This document shows positions 20,583-32,639 of a stretch of DNA of 64,000 bases, one piece after another. Below the pieces are notes generated by a model that made no database searches, had not been told where the DNA came from, and saw only the letters and a list, made by a program, of their open reading frames with translations. Made by a program: the position numbers and the translations under genes. Location of the stretch: positions 1 to 64,000 of the forward strand of contig JAWZYV010001803.1 in the NCBI GenBank assembly GCA_038373885.1, read 5' to 3'. This DNA comes from Cheiracanthium punctorium (taxonomy: Eukaryota > Arthropoda > Arachnida > Araneae > Cheiracanthiidae). Every line of letters begins with the position of its first letter. Within the stretch, counting starts at the first letter, position 1.

Positions 20583-20640
20583 GAGACACTGAACAGGGTG
20601 AATGGCGGAAGATTGAAGTTCCCGGGTTCGGGCCTATCAC
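20583..20640 (+). mobile_element. SINE S1 head fragment
   Basis: GACACTGAACAGGGTGAATGG and CCGGGTTCGGGCCTATCACG match the head of the 47815 copy (GACACTGAACAGGGTAGGTGG, split by eye) and stop abruptly. Confidence 0.6.
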
Positions 20641-20704
20641 GTTAATTATACGCATTTTTTATGCATTCTATTTAAACCTATATACCGACCTATGGAAGAG
20701 AAAA

Positions 20705-20905
20705 TATGGCATTCAACGTTGGCAGATGGCTGTAGTGTGCAAGTCACGGGTTCTGGCGTCTCGTGCAGCGATTGATCTAACAGTCTAGAGTTTTTTTCGA
20801 TTTTCTCCAGATGTAGCGTGGATAGCCGTTAAACCCCTTTAAAATGTCTCCCAACCAAATCAAACCCTCTCTAGTCAGATGCCCCCCATCTAGGCCTCCC
20901 ATAAC
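20705..20905 (+). mobile_element. tRNA-derived SINE, family S1
   Basis: GTCACGGGTTCTGGCGTC, ATTGATCTAACAGTCTAGAG and TTTTCTCCAGATGTAGCG place it in the family; about 65 bp separate it from the preceding head fragment. Confidence 0.7.
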
Positions 20906-21496
20906 ACTAAACCCACAAGTAAATTCAGTGTACTTTCCATGTTTAAGTTGAAAAAATTTCTTCAAAACCTTTATATCTTGATTCTGTAAATGAAAAAGAC
21001 CAGCTTTCCCCTACAAAGAAGTTGCATACTGATTCATCATAAGATAAACGAAATAAACAAAGAAGGCCACAGAACTCCTTTCATTATATCTCGGGTAGAT
21101 TTGGCCACGAGGGATTTGCAGCTCTTGCAAACCTTAGAAATCTAATCGAAAGAAAGTTACACTAAGTCATTAAAAAACTATCTGAGTTCTTAAAAGTACG
21201 TATTTATATTATAAAGAATGCTATGGATGTATGTATAATAAATCTCTATCTACTACTATAGTTTTCTACAACAAAAGCAACTGAAAAGCTTTTTAAACCT
21301 CAATCCATGCGGTAGGATGATATGGGGGATAGAGAGTTCTGGGGCGAACCAAACTTGAGGCACTTGTACTATCAGCTGACTTGTAGCAAGATCTCACATG
21401 CATAATTCTTGCGCATCGAACTTGCCTTCGTCTTCTAAGGAGCATTTGCGGCCAGCTCGCTCATTGCCGTTTTCATCGTTGTATTTCTAAGAAAAA
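20906..21496. other. AT-rich sequence, no gene seen
   Basis: Nothing recognisable. The last 70 bases are a GC-richer leader to the THAP-like frame. Confidence 0.4.
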
Positions 21497-21600
21497 ATGG
21501 CACATAACTGCTCTGCATATGGATGCAAATCATGATTTGTCAAAAGTTCTAAAATAACCTTTTACAGATGAGTATGTTTATTTTCGTGTTTTTAAAACAT
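21497..21600 (+). pseudogene. THAP zinc-finger fragment
   Basis: ATG at 21497 in a good start context (AAAAAATGG) opens MAHNCSAYGCKS and then a stop. The M-x3-C-x4-C start is the signature of a THAP domain (C2CH), found in P-element-type transposases and host DNA-binding proteins. After a frame change, DEYVYFRVFK at about 21568-21597 resembles the next THAP segment (usually ISFHRFPK). The distal Cys-His pair, the P residue and the AVPTIF-like box are not seen. A decayed P-like transposon is more likely than a host gene. Confidence 0.45.
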
Positions 21601-22140
21601 ACTATTTATAAATGAAAAATTTTTGAATATATTTGCATCCACTAAGCCTTGGCGTTAGTTTTTTTTTTTTTTCCTGGCAAGATGCCCCAATTGCTTTTAG
21701 TTTGCACGTAACACTCGCTAAATACGCGATGTAAAACAAATCTGGCCTATCTCTTTATTTCCATGCTGCAAGTCACGTGGTTCAGACTTTCTTCATTTTC
21801 CCAACTGTTTTTGGATGGCGATGCGCTAGTATATTTCTGGTCTTAGCCTCTATCACCCGAAACACATTTATCTCGATTTTTTAACATTTTCCATGAGATT
21901 CAAGATAGACAAATTCGACTGCCTTTAAATTTTATACAAGGACATTATCGTTCCTTTAAAACGCTTATTTCTATTATTCCTTTCATGAGAACTTTTGAAT
22001 TTCATATTCGAGATAAGTGAATTTTTGAAATGGAGAAAATTACTTCTACTTCTACTTCCTTTGCTTTTGAAATGGCCTGCTCAATCGCATGTCATTATGC
22101 GACTTTTCTCCATTTGCCAAAATGTGCTTTTCAATCCAAT
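21601..22140. other. AT-rich sequence, no gene seen
   Basis: Long T-run at about 21660-21671. No repeat ends recognised. Confidence 0.4.
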
Positions 22141-22743
22141 CTAATGATTCACCTTCGATTTATTCTGTTCGGATACGGAATATTTGCACGTCCATCGACT
22201 GTCTGAATGCAGTTCGCCGAGACACAAAGGGGTCCCCCCCCCTTTCTCCATTTGAAAATTTAATGCATTTTCCAAAACCCATCCACAATCGATAGGCATT
22301 AGTGTGTTTGCCGAGATACAAACGAGCTCCATATTTGTGTGTGTGCACATTAACAAAACGCAGATATTTATGGACAGAGTTGAGTTGCTTATGTTCCGGT
22401 GTTGAATGGAATATACATTCACTCGCAGTATTCGAAAAGTGTTCGATTGAGCTCGGATGCGCATTATTATTTGGAAAATAATCAGTTTTGAAAGTCCATT
22501 AGAGATCCAATAGATGTATTGTTTTGGAAGATAATCAGTTTGAAAGTCCATTAGAGATCCAACAGTTGTATTGTTGTGAATCGCAGCACACAAATAGAAT
22601 TGCGTTACGTTCCACACAAAGCAAAAATATTTAGCTCTTTGGAACCGATCGATTTCCAGAAAACAGACTAGCACAGACGCTATCGTACACATTTTTAATT
22701 CCTTTGACAAAAATAAGTACAAAGTGGCGTCAAAAAAGTTCAT
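22141..22743 (-). CDS. 200-codon open reading frame, unrecognised
   Basis: This is the longest frame in the window, from ATG at 22743 (MNFFDATLYLFLSK) to the stop at 22141. Given roughly 36% GC and about 7% stop codons, a frame this long is not expected by chance in 64 kb (my rough estimate is about 0.01). It has scattered Cys residues, a moderately hydrophobic first half and a basic C-terminus (SEQNKSKVNH). No domain is recognised. It runs through a 53-bp tandem duplication (22470-22575) that is not a multiple of three, so the two copies are read in different frames. That argues against long conservation as a protein. Confidence 0.25.
   Translation of the reverse strand: MNFFDATLYLFLSKELKMCTIASVLVCFLEIDRFQRAKYFCFVWNVTQFYLCAAIHNNTTVGSLMDFQTDYLPKQYIYWISNGLSKLIIFQIIMRIRAQSNTFRILRVNVYSIQHRNISNSTLSINICVLLMCTHTNMELVCISANTLMPIDCGWVLENALNFQMEKGGGTPLCLGELHSDSRWTCKYSVSEQNKSKVNH
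22470..22575. repeat. 53-bp tandem duplication
   Basis: Two copies containing AAAGTCCATTAGAGATCCAA start at 22470 and 22523 with a few differences. Confidence 0.85.
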
Positions 22744-25195
22744 TCACGTCAAGGAGGCTCCAGTAAGGGGGCCATAGAGGCCATGGTCCGCTTCGAAATT
22801 TTCTTTTACAACTTTAGATTGGAATACTTCACGATCTCACATGTTAAATTTGCATTTTGAACAATTTTCTGTAAAAAATTCAATGACCCACCTCCGATAG
22901 ATCAGTCTGGAGCCGCCTTTGGTTCACAAAAGAAGTATCTCGAAAATCCGAAGTGTGAAACACGAATAATTTTGCGTGTACTGCTAGAAAAACATTTTAT
23001 TGACATGTTAATAGCGTTTGTCTTAGTTGATATTGCTACAGCGTTTGTCGTAGTTTGCAACAAAACTGATAACTATAATAAACGATTCAAGTGTATTTCC
23101 TTGCACAATTAAAGTCAAAAATGTTCGTTCGGTTCGATTATCGTCAGGAGTACACTGAAAAAACTGCTTAGTTTAATCAACAACAATGTTGTTAAATTAA
23201 CAAAATTATCCGGTTGAAATAGCGCCAACAAAATTTTTGTTGAATGAACGAAATCAGTTTGTTAAAATTATTTGGTTATTCCTGCAAAACATTTTGTGAA
23301 TTTAACCAAACAATTTCAGTCAGATAGCAAGTCGAATCGCTGGCAAAAATTACGATCTTAGCTGTTGGGCTCCAGGCATACAGATTAATACAAAAATGAT
23401 GAAAAAACTGTAATACATGGAAATAAAACTATCTTACCTATTAAAGAAAAAGTTTTCACAGAAGAATTTCTTGGCGGTCATTCTATGCCCGCGGGTCATT
23501 TTGATTTGGCTGTTATTATTTATTTTTTAATAGAAGAAATCGGATCCAATCCTTTTATGGATCCATTAAAAAGAGTGCAAAGTTCCGTCAAGGAAATAAC
23601 ACCAAAAAGAATTGATTAACATGGAAGAGCACTCTGGAGTGAACCGTTAAAAAAGAACCAATAGATGATACATGGCAATCTAATTATTGAGTTGAGATGA
23701 ATTAAAAAGGAAAGACTGGACATTTCGTAAAAAGGGATTAGGAGAGATTTTCTAGGAATGTGATAAAAAAATAGAAAGGCATCAGTCATGCTTTTTAATT
23801 AAATGATAGATTTGTTGTAGCGAAAGCTGCAAAGAAAATGACATGGGTTTTCTTTAAAGACGATAAAGCCTAATGTTTGGCTTAGAAATTATAAATTCAA
23901 ACATAGGTATATTTCAATTAATATCAGTACAGAAATTACATGATCTTAAATATTGATAAATATTAAGTGTGTTCAGTATGTTTAAAATATTTTTAAAAAG
24001 AAAAAGTAAACATTCCTTTAAGTGTGAATGTTCCAAACACATATCAATTGTTACAATTTCAATACTACCGAAAAAACATTTGTGGGGAAAAAAATGACGT
24101 AATAGAGCCATTTCGACCTTTAAACACACCTTTTTTTTTAAATACAATGTCGCCGAGTAGTACTGCGTCCTGTTTGAAGGTGAAAAAGCTAAATTCGGAA
24201 ACAAGCGGAATTCGTAATGGAAAATGAATACTCCATATTCTATTTCGGTCCAAACTGCGACAGCAAAAGAATATTTATTTTTAAAAGAAATTGCATATGA
24301 AATCCACGGCAGCATGAATTTTTAAATGAACGTAACACATTATGTGACATAGATGAATGGAACTGCATATTGCCTCGAGGCGTTAAGCGTTCTCTGAGAG
24401 TTCTGCTATGGGTCACGGCTTTGTAACAACATTTTTCAGGTACTTTAAAATGGTTTGTTGCTTTATTATTTTAAAGAACTTTTACGTTAAAAATATGTTT
24501 GATAACACATTTTCTTTTCAAGTGCCGAACTTTGTGGTGAGTATTGCAATGCGTGTAAGTATTTTTAACGTGAGATTACGTTCCTCTACAACAGTATACC
24601 GTTGTAGCAACGGTCTGTACAACGGTATATCTGTATTCGTTCTGGATGAGAGCGGTATTTCTTTTTTCCTCCGTGTGGCAATAAGCACCTCGCGCGAAAA
24701 TACAAGCCCTCATTAAGGAGGCCTTTTAAGTCCGACCCAGTGTATTAGCATTCAGCGGCTTGATTGTCTTCTGTTTAAAAAATTCAACCTGGCGAAGATG
24801 GTAGGAACTATCTCCTGTAAAATAAATTTCTGCTTCACAGCAATTAAGCCTCATGTCTTAACCAAGAGGAGAGAGGGGGAAACTTCTCTATTGTTCCTAA
24901 ATCACAGATTCCATTTCTCCTTTGACTATCTACTCAATAACTAAGGGCTCCTAACTGTTAACTCAGTTTACCAAGTCATGGGATAGTTTTCATTGGGTTA
25001 TTGCGTTGCAGCATTCATTTATTCTTGCACTTACAGAAAGCGTGTGACGTTGCTTTGGCTATTTTAACATTATTAAGATGTGTTGTCACGGATTAAATCA
25101 GGTTCGATACACTTAGTTTCATTTTAAGAAGACATTAGAATACTTAAAAGTGTTTATTTAAAAGAACTGCTGAAGCGTAATCTTATTTATTTATT
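22744..25195. other. AT-rich sequence, no gene recognised
   Basis: Minus and plus frames of 133 and 102 codons (23914-24315, 24408-24716) are within chance expectation and match nothing I know. A perfect 12-bp-arm hairpin (TATACCGTTGTA, arms 24595-24606 and 24618-24629) is present. Confidence 0.45.
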
Positions 25196-25484
25196 TGTCA
25201 GGAGAGGACAGCTCACGTCACTGAATGTGTCGTTTAGAGCTACGTACTTCCTTCCCGGAGTTTGCCGTCACAATTTGGATCCTCATCAGAAGGTGGAGAA
25301 CTTCTGAATATTAGCACCCCTCGGAAACTGCTAGCGACCGCCGAGAGGACTTTCGGAAACACGGATTTAACGCGCACGTACACCGCATGTACACGTGACC
25401 TTTAGTGGTACGCTGGTACCGAACCCGCAACCTTCCGGTTACGAGTCCAACTCCTTGACCACTGGTCTACCACGGCCCTGAGCA
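25196..25484 (-). mobile_element. tRNA-derived SINE, family S3, complete
   Basis: On the minus strand the head reads CCGTGGTAGACCAGTGGTC (A box) and GGTTGCGGGTTCGGTACC (B box), with a CTCGTAA anticodon-like loop between them. The body matches 13920-14120. The tail lies near 25190 (ATTTATTTATTT). An anticodon loop reading CGT suggests a tRNA-Thr-like ancestor; this is tentative. Confidence 0.8.
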
Positions 25485-26519
25485 AAATCTTATTAAAATA
25501 ACGACAGGTAGCGGCTCGGCGAAATAAAAACTACGCCAACACGGAATTACACATTGGCGAGAAAAAAATTTGGCTGAGATAAATAACGCCAATCCCAGAG
25601 CAAGTCAAAAACCTATTCCAATAAAACTGAAATAACTGAATCGCGAGCCAATCATTTTAAAGATGTCGCCGGGCAACAAAAAATAACTTACGCCAGCTGG
25701 TTGCCAAAGAGGAAAAAGTCGTTGACGTTGTAAACAGACGTAATGTAATCTATTTTGCCCAGATAGCGACATGATTCTCTTGAGAAAAAAAAAAAAACAA
25801 TTAAGAATAATGCATACGGGGAAAAGTGACTATACAGATTTAAAACCCGAAATAATAGAAAATGAGAACAGAAAAATAATTTAGAATGCATGATCTTGGA
25901 TAGATTAAATTTAAGAAATGCAAAGAAAATGATAATTAAAATTAATTTGTGGTCTACATCATAAGGGGAGAGGCCGCCTTTTTCTGCAGATAGATATTTA
26001 AAGTTTACATTTTGATGTGACTTTATTTATAGTTAGATCTTTCAATTTTATTAAATAATTTCATTTCCACACATTCTATATTCGAAATGGGCGTGCTTGA
26101 TTATACAACTTTTATTTATATTGAAAGAAACGTTTAGCCATTTTAAGACACCTTTTATTAGTAGAATTCACGCTCCGTGCTTTGCTCTCTCGAAAAGTTT
26201 CTTAGGAAACACACGGAAAATAACAAAATGCTCAGGGGAAAGTCGGGATTCAGCTCTGCTCAGCAACCAAATAACGTGCTGCGTTTGCGTCTTTCATAAA
26301 TACATCTTCAATGAAGCCGCAGGGAAATCAAGACACACTTTCTATAAATTGTTTATTCTTGTGTCTAGAAAAGAATCATTGCCCATTTAATAAATATATA
26401 TATATATACCAGGTTTCTTTAGCACTGGAGCAATAACTTGCATTAAAATCAATCAGGTTTTTTTTTACCGTTGATATAACTTGTCTGTACGATTTGTCAC
26501 GGCGAGGCACTTTTCAAAC
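25485..26519. other. AT-rich sequence, no gene recognised
   Basis: A short (TA)n at 26392-26410. A 97-codon frame at 26097-26390 is background. Confidence 0.45.
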
Positions 26520-26690
26520 GTCACATTCAGTTGAGCTCAAATTTGGTATACATATTACGAACTATCGTTGTGCAACCGTTATTGATTTTGGTGTGAATAA
26601 GATATTTTTTTACAGGGCTGCAAAAAAGTATTTCTTATACATTATGGCCTATGACAAGAAATACCTAAAAAGTGCCAGATAGAGCAAGTG
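26520..26690 (+). repeat. Single monomer of the 173-bp family
   Basis: TTGAGCTCAAATTTGGTATA, TTGATTTTGGTGTG, TTTACAGGGCTGCAAAAAAG and ATACATTATGGCCTATG in order. It ends without a visible neighbour. Confidence 0.7.
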
Positions 26691-26931
26691 GGGCATAATA
26701 TGCCGAAAGTCACCCAGGTTTGCAATGTTTAATGACTTTGGCAATTTTTGAATTAAAATTAGATTAGCTGGCTAATTTGCACTTTCCTTTTCCCCCAACT
26801 AAAGAAAGTTTTTTTTTTTTTTCACGAACACTTGTTTTCTCTGTATTCTACACTTGTTTGTTTAAAAAACATTTCTTTGCAAACGGTAAAATGGTTTCTT
26901 GAGTACAACAGGACCAACTGTATGCAATATA
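26691..26931. other. Spacer, T-run
   Basis: T-run at about 26809-26822; otherwise unremarkable. Confidence 0.4.
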
Positions 26932-27440
26932 CAGGGTGACCAGCAATTAAATAAAAGTTTGACTTGTTTAGTAAAAGAGTTTGAGAAGAGATTTTAAGAA
27001 ATATTCACTTCACGTATAAGTACACACTTATTCCTATTGAATGCACAAGAGTTTGGAAGTGCTTCCCATTGCTTGCAAAAATAGGCCAAAGCCTATAAGA
27101 TCAAAGTTGAACCAAAACTGAATGAATAGTTCGCAGCGTGATGGCCGAAATTTCAGTAGAAAATGAAAATCCTCTGTCCGATGGTCCAATTCGGATTTTT
27201 ACTAATGCGAACTGCTTGCAAAGACGAGAACTTTTACTGAAAACTGCTTGCAACTTCGTGCCTCTCTAGTGCAGCGTCACAGCACAAAATGAAAACTCGT
27301 ATTCATTCAAACTCGTTCAAATTCATTTCGTAAATAGTTAACCGCGTAGTGATGCTTCACCATATGTTACGTCAGTATGACGTCCCAGTAAACAGCTATT
27401 GCAGTTTTAAATTTTTACTGGTTAATTACTGGGCACCCTG
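26932..27440. mobile_element. mariner-type MITE, 509 bp
   Basis: Ends read CAGGGTGACCAGCAATTAA and, reverse complemented, CAGGGTGCCCAGTAATTAA. TA lies at 26930-26931 and 27441-27442. TA duplication and CAGGGTG ends fit the Tc1/mariner group. No transposase frame. Confidence 0.75.
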
Positions 27441-28195
27441 TATCTAGGAATGGAAAATCCTATCACGAGTAATCCTTCATTTCGGACTTTTACCGGGAGG
27501 TGTTGGTAACTCCTACGTTTTACCGCTACGAAATGGAAACATATAAAAGCACAGTTAGGACTTTTACCAATCCACTTTGGTAAAAGCTAGGTTTTTACTG
27601 TTAAAAACTAGGATTTACCAGACTTTGTTTACCGTAACACGTATTTACCTGCAATTTGGATTGAAAATGTTTCGTGTCATTCTCTCTCATCGAGAACCTT
27701 GGGAATATTCGTCAAAACTTCATAATTTTTACAGAGATGTTTGCATGTTACTGATATAAATGGGTTTTGTTCCTTTTAAGCGTTTTCATCATTAAAGTAG
27801 TTTCTCTCTTAACAAAAACATTTAACGGAAAACTGGTTTTAAAGGCAAATTAAGTAAAAATTGTAGTATAAAACATATAAAAAATTAATAAGATTGTTTA
27901 GGATTGATCGAAAAGGCTCACTGTTCTTAAAATGATAACAGGGCTTTACGGCAACTGGAGAAGAATGGGATTTATGTACCACACGAAATGACGACAACAA
28001 TGGCGATGGACAGTTAAATTGCATTTAGATACTATTAAAAACACCCCCAAAAAAAAACAGAAGAAAAAAGAGGAATTTATTACAAGTGCATTAAAAGGCT
28101 GCTAAATATCTTTTTATGTGCGTTATTGTACAAAGCCTTTAAGTAATTTTACCTCTTATTCATTCGTTTTAATTTAAAAACTACGCAACTGTAAA
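27441..28195. other. AT-rich sequence with TTTTACC repeats, no gene
   Basis: GGACTTTTACC occurs at about 27484 and 27557, with further TTTTACC/TTTTACTG words between; no ordered repeat could be defined. Confidence 0.4.
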
Positions 28196-29306
28196 TCTTA
28201 TAAATAAAAATGAAATTCTGTTTGTTTGTTTGTTTGTTTGTTTGTTTGTTTGTTTGTGGATTTGAGTTGTATACAAATCCACAAAAATGGACCTATCAGC
28301 CTGAAATTTTTCACAGATATGTAAAATAATATAGAATAAATCATAGTCCACTTTAAAACTTTGAAAGTCCACCCGTTCCCGGAATTTAAGAGATTTTTTA
28401 TGTTCTCCACGCAAAAAGCTTTCCGTAATTGTAACCCCTGTAGTGAAAAAAGTGTGAAATAAGGATCGTGGTTGCCATGTGTGGCGATTTTGCCGAATAA
28501 GATGTTTTAAATTCTCAAAGTAAAAATAAAAGAATAATAATGATTTTTTTTTTGTTAGTTTATATTCGTAAGATTATATTTTTTTTAATTATAATATCGT
28601 GTGCATGGTAAATCGGAGCAGGAATGAAATGTTTTATACGCAAAACAATAAGAATTGAAGATTTCCGAGGCTAATATGTTAAAATTTTTTAGTTTGGCGA
28701 AAAAATAAAATGGCTCAAATGCCGAGAAAGTGAGTTCTAGCGGTTTGCACAGTTTCTGGCTTGGCGCAATTTCCTGAGAGCTTAAGGAAGCGGATTTTTG
28801 AAAACAAGTGCAAAGGTTTTATTAGAATACAGCGTTAAATTTTAATGATCCGTGCGAAAATAATGCAGTTATTAAGGGATTTCAAGTGATCTATCTTCAG
28901 CATTCTCGCGATTTTGAGGAGGATTCTAATGCTTGGCGCTATTTATCATAATTTAATCGTCTGCTATTTGGGTTATGAATACACCTGAGTATAAGTTTTT
29001 GAAAATTTCATTCAGTTGGAATTGTGAATTTTTCTGAGCAGCTTTTCTGCATCTAATGTATTACATCCAGAAAAAAGTATGTTAGAAATATCAATTTTAA
29101 TTTTGTTTAATCACACTCATGAATAATGATACACTTTCCAACTTAATGAAAGAAGGAACGAAAATAGGGAAGACCCATGGATTATAATTCTTTTTATATA
29201 TAGCACTTTAGTGCGTATTTAAAAATCTGAAAGTGTGTCAGATTTTCTATGATTCTAGCGCTTGGCGCAATTTTGAGAGGGTATTTTTAAAAACAAGCGT
29301 AGGTTA
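28196..29306 (+). mobile_element. Degraded Helitron D1 (5' part)
   Basis: A 5' end TCTTATAAATAAAAATG preceded by A is followed by a (TGTT)n run (28219-28257). The module GTAACCCCTGTAGTG, TTGCCATGTGTGGCG, GAGCAGGAATGAAATG and TAGTTTGGCGAAAAAA is shared with the Helitrons at 48744-56457. Its right side is cut by a second 5' end at 29307, so no CTAG terminus can be assigned. Confidence 0.65.
29110..29265 (+). repeat. 161-bp family copy
   Basis: ACTCATGAATAATGATACAC, TTCCAACTTAATGAAAGAAG and AGTGCGTATTTAAAAATCTG match 38620-38760 in order. Confidence 0.7.
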
Positions 29307-30348
29307 TCTTATAAATAAAAATGAAATTCTGTTTGTCAATTTGTTGATTTGGGTAGTATACAATTCCACAAAAATGGACCTGTAAGCCTGAAATTTTACA
29401 CAGATATGTAAAATAATATAGAATAAATGATAGTCCACTTTAAAACTTTGAAACTCCACTTAAAAAAGTTTTCCTCCTGACTGGTTCTCATAATTTCCGT
29501 TCCCGGAATTTAAGAGATTTTTTATGTTCTCCACGCAGAAAGCTTTACGTAATATTAACCCCTGTAGTGAAAAAAGTGTGTGAAATAAGCATCTTAGTTG
29601 CCATGTGTGGCGATTTTGCCGAATAAAATGTCTTAAATTCTTAAAGTAAAAATAAAAGAATAATAATGATTTTTTTAGTTTATTTTTTTAGGTTATTTTT
29701 TTAATTATAATATCGTGTGCGCAAAAGAAATGAGAGCAGGAATGAAATGTTTTATACGCAAAACAATGAGGATCGAAGATATCCGAGACTAATATGTAAT
29801 TTTTTTTAGTTTGGCGAAAAAAAAAATGGCTGATAGGCCGATTTTTAGAGAGTGAGTTCTAGCGGTATGCACAGTTTTAGGCTTTTTGGCGCAATTTACC
29901 GAGAGCTTAAGGGAATAGCATTCTTGAAAACAAGTGTATAGGTTTTCTTAGAATACAGCATTAAATTTTAACTATCCGTGCAGAAATAATGCAGTTATTA
30001 GGGCATTTCAAGCGATGTAGCTTCAGAATTCTCGCCAATTGAGTACATTGATTTAACTTGGGGGAAATCCGCCAAATTTCAGAAAATTGAAATCTTCGAA
30101 TTTAGTACATCGAGGTAACGATGAATAAAACATGTTATAGTTGATAATTTAAAAATGCGGCTGTATTAAGGGATTCCACTTTTCAAATAAATGCCTGGCG
30201 GTCGAACCATTTCCCATTTTGATTGCTGCTAAGTCAATGCTTCGAATGATTCCCTGAAAGAACTCTTACAAAATGGCGTATGCTAGCACTGGCACTTAGA
30301 TTTGAAACTGGATTTTACTTGAGACTGGTATATACGTATAATAAGACT
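29307..30348 (+). mobile_element. Degraded Helitron D2
   Basis: A second TCTTATAAATAAAAATG start, again after A, followed by the same modules as D1 with small differences. It continues to about 30300, where the homology to the 48-56 kb copies (CATTTCCCATTTTGATTGC) ends. Confidence 0.65.
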
Positions 30349-31404
30349 GGTTATAGATAAAAATGAATGTTGGTATGTGTGTAGGAGGTTGAAAAACTCC
30401 AGCACCGTTTCACCGATCACCATGAAATTTGGTTCACCTAAGTCTTTTATCATGGAGAAGTTTTTTATGCTATCCGTTTTCCTCTAACACTTCACTAGGT
30501 GGCGCAGCAGAACGTCGAATTCTATCCCGTTTAGCCGTTTGCTATGCGAATATCGTCCAACCAATTTCGATGAAATTTGGTACACGCGAATATTAGAACA
30601 CGGAGAATATTTTTCACTATCCATTTGCTGTAACTTACCGCTAAATAGTGCTGCAACGCATCAACTTCTATACCGTTCGACTGATCGGCATAAAATTTTT
30701 TATACTTACACATTTGAGAACGAAGAATATATTCTAACTGCGTTACTTTTGATGTTACTCACCACTAGATGGCACTGCAATGCATTATTATTTTAACTCG
30801 CCACTAGATGACGCTGCAGCAGGCCAAATTTTTGACCATTTAAACGGTGGCTATGAAAATCAGTATACATAGCTACTTGAACAATGAGAATATTTTGGCG
30901 TTATCCATTTTGCTATAACTCGCCACATGACGGCGCTGTAGCAAATCATTACTTTAATGAACCACTAGATGGCCCTGCAGTGTATCACTTCTTGACTGTG
31001 CGAATGATCGCTATGAAAATAGGTATACATAGATATTTGAACACGGGGAAGAGTTTGGCACGATCCATTTTCCTATAACTTGACACTAGATGTCGCGTCA
31101 ACACATGAACTTCAAGACTATTCAGCCGATCGTCATGAAAATTCGTATACATCGATATCTGAATACGAAGAATATTTTTGCCGTATCCGTTTTGCTAAAA
31201 CTCGCCACTAGATTGTGCTACGCCGCATCGCCTTCTGCACCGTAAAAACGATTGCCTTGAAATTCGGTATGCATGATTATTGAACACAATATAACGCGAT
31301 ATCCATTTTGCTATATCTCTTTATTACAATAAATAGTAATCACAACAAATATTAATATCAAAAAGTTCATTCATTCCCGTGCGAAGAACGGGTACTTCAG
31401 CTAG
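30349..31404 (+). mobile_element. Helitron-like element D3
   Basis: The 3' end is CGTGCGAAGAACGGG then TACTTCAGCTAG, a hairpin plus CTAG followed by T (31405). The 5' start is degraded (TTATAGATAAAAATGAATG). The interior is a tandem series of motif-bearing units described separately. It may be the 3' half of D2 rather than an independent element. Confidence 0.6.
30492..31222 (+). promoter_or_regulatory. Series of eight CTCF-like motifs in diverged tandem units
   Basis: Motif positions are 30492, 30638, 30762, 30801, 30923, 30962, 31084 and 31205. CCACTAGATGGCAC at 30762 matches the published CTCF core CCASYAGRKGGCRS at all 14 positions. 30492 (TCACTAGGTGGCGC), 30801 and 30962 match at 13, and the rest are degraded. 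They alternate at about 39 and 122-161 bp because each unit carries two. Between them, ATGAAATTTGGTA-like and CTATCCATTTTGCTATAAC blocks repeat. Binding in vivo is not shown. Confidence 0.55.
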
Positions 31405-32629
31405 TTTCCTATAATAATGACCTCCTCTCTAAAATTATTTTCTTCATTAGTTGTTTCGCATTACTTAGTTTTATTGATGAAATAATGATGAACTTTTAAC
31501 TTGCATTAAATAATTAAAAGATACGAGGCATTCATTGCAAATTTAAGAAACTTCTCATTTCTGAACAAAATATTATTAAAGCAATGAATAATTAAGTCAT
31601 TTGTTAGGAAAATAAGTGTTCTTATATTCAGCCTCAGAAATAAATTCATATGTTGAATGGGTTATTTATTCTATATTCGACAAAGCTCAGAATTTCAATG
31701 ATATTCTTATTAAAAGGCAGCAATAAGATTTCAGATTTTTCAAATTTTATTTGCATTATATTCAGCTTGTATAGTATATTCTAGAAATAATCGTTTATTA
31801 CTAAATTTAAATTTATTACTCTCATTACAGTTGCATAGATTAAATTGCTGTCATAAGAAAAACCGAAGGAAAATGAATTCAACATTGATGGAATCTAATA
31901 TCATCTGTATTTATTCGTTAATTGAAAATGAAAGAAAAGTTCCATTCCAACCCAACTCCACACGTAGCATCTGCTTTTACAAAGACGGCACGCAATTTAT
32001 TTTTATGGTGATTGAATGAACGTTTTTCGATTAAATCAAGAACACGAATTCACAATGACAAGGATCAGAAGTTAAAATAGGAGAAAACAAGAAGAAATTT
32101 AAAAGTATTGTAATCGCGCGTTTTAAATGGATTAAGATTCGAAAATTGGTATTGTAGAACTATCATTTAGTTCTTGCTCTGTTTAACTGTCTGCATTTGT
32201 TGAGTGCGAGTTTTTAAGTGTTTCTTCTACGTAATTTGAACTAAAAAACAGTTTTGTACATTTTTTAAGCCCATCATCCTATTTGAGAAAACTAAAAAAA
32301 TAGAACGTTCAGGTGTTCTCTTCTATTAAAACTACGGTGGGACTAATAAACAATAGAAATACTTATCGTTGCTTAACTGTTCTTTTATTTTTGACCGAAA
32401 ATCCCTAAGCACGACAACCATAATGCATTTTTTACAGTTTTTTGTGAATACCTTCAGAAATAAGTCGAATTTCGAAATTTAAATCATCTGACTGACATCC
32501 ATTAATTTACCGATTTTTAACGCCTGCCACGTGATTGCATGTGTTCGTGTTAGTATCGAGTAAATGTTTTTTGAAGTAACCTGTAACTTACAACAACATT
32601 GAAAAGGGTCGTTATGGAGGAAGAGTGTA
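31405..32629. other. AT-rich sequence, no gene recognised
   Basis: Only background frames (about 60 codons). Confidence 0.45.
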
Positions 32630-32639
32630 CAGTACAGGT

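Noticed and set aside
23914..24315. 133-codon minus-strand frame as a gene
   Set aside because: A frame of this length is expected about once by chance in this window and no motif is recognised.
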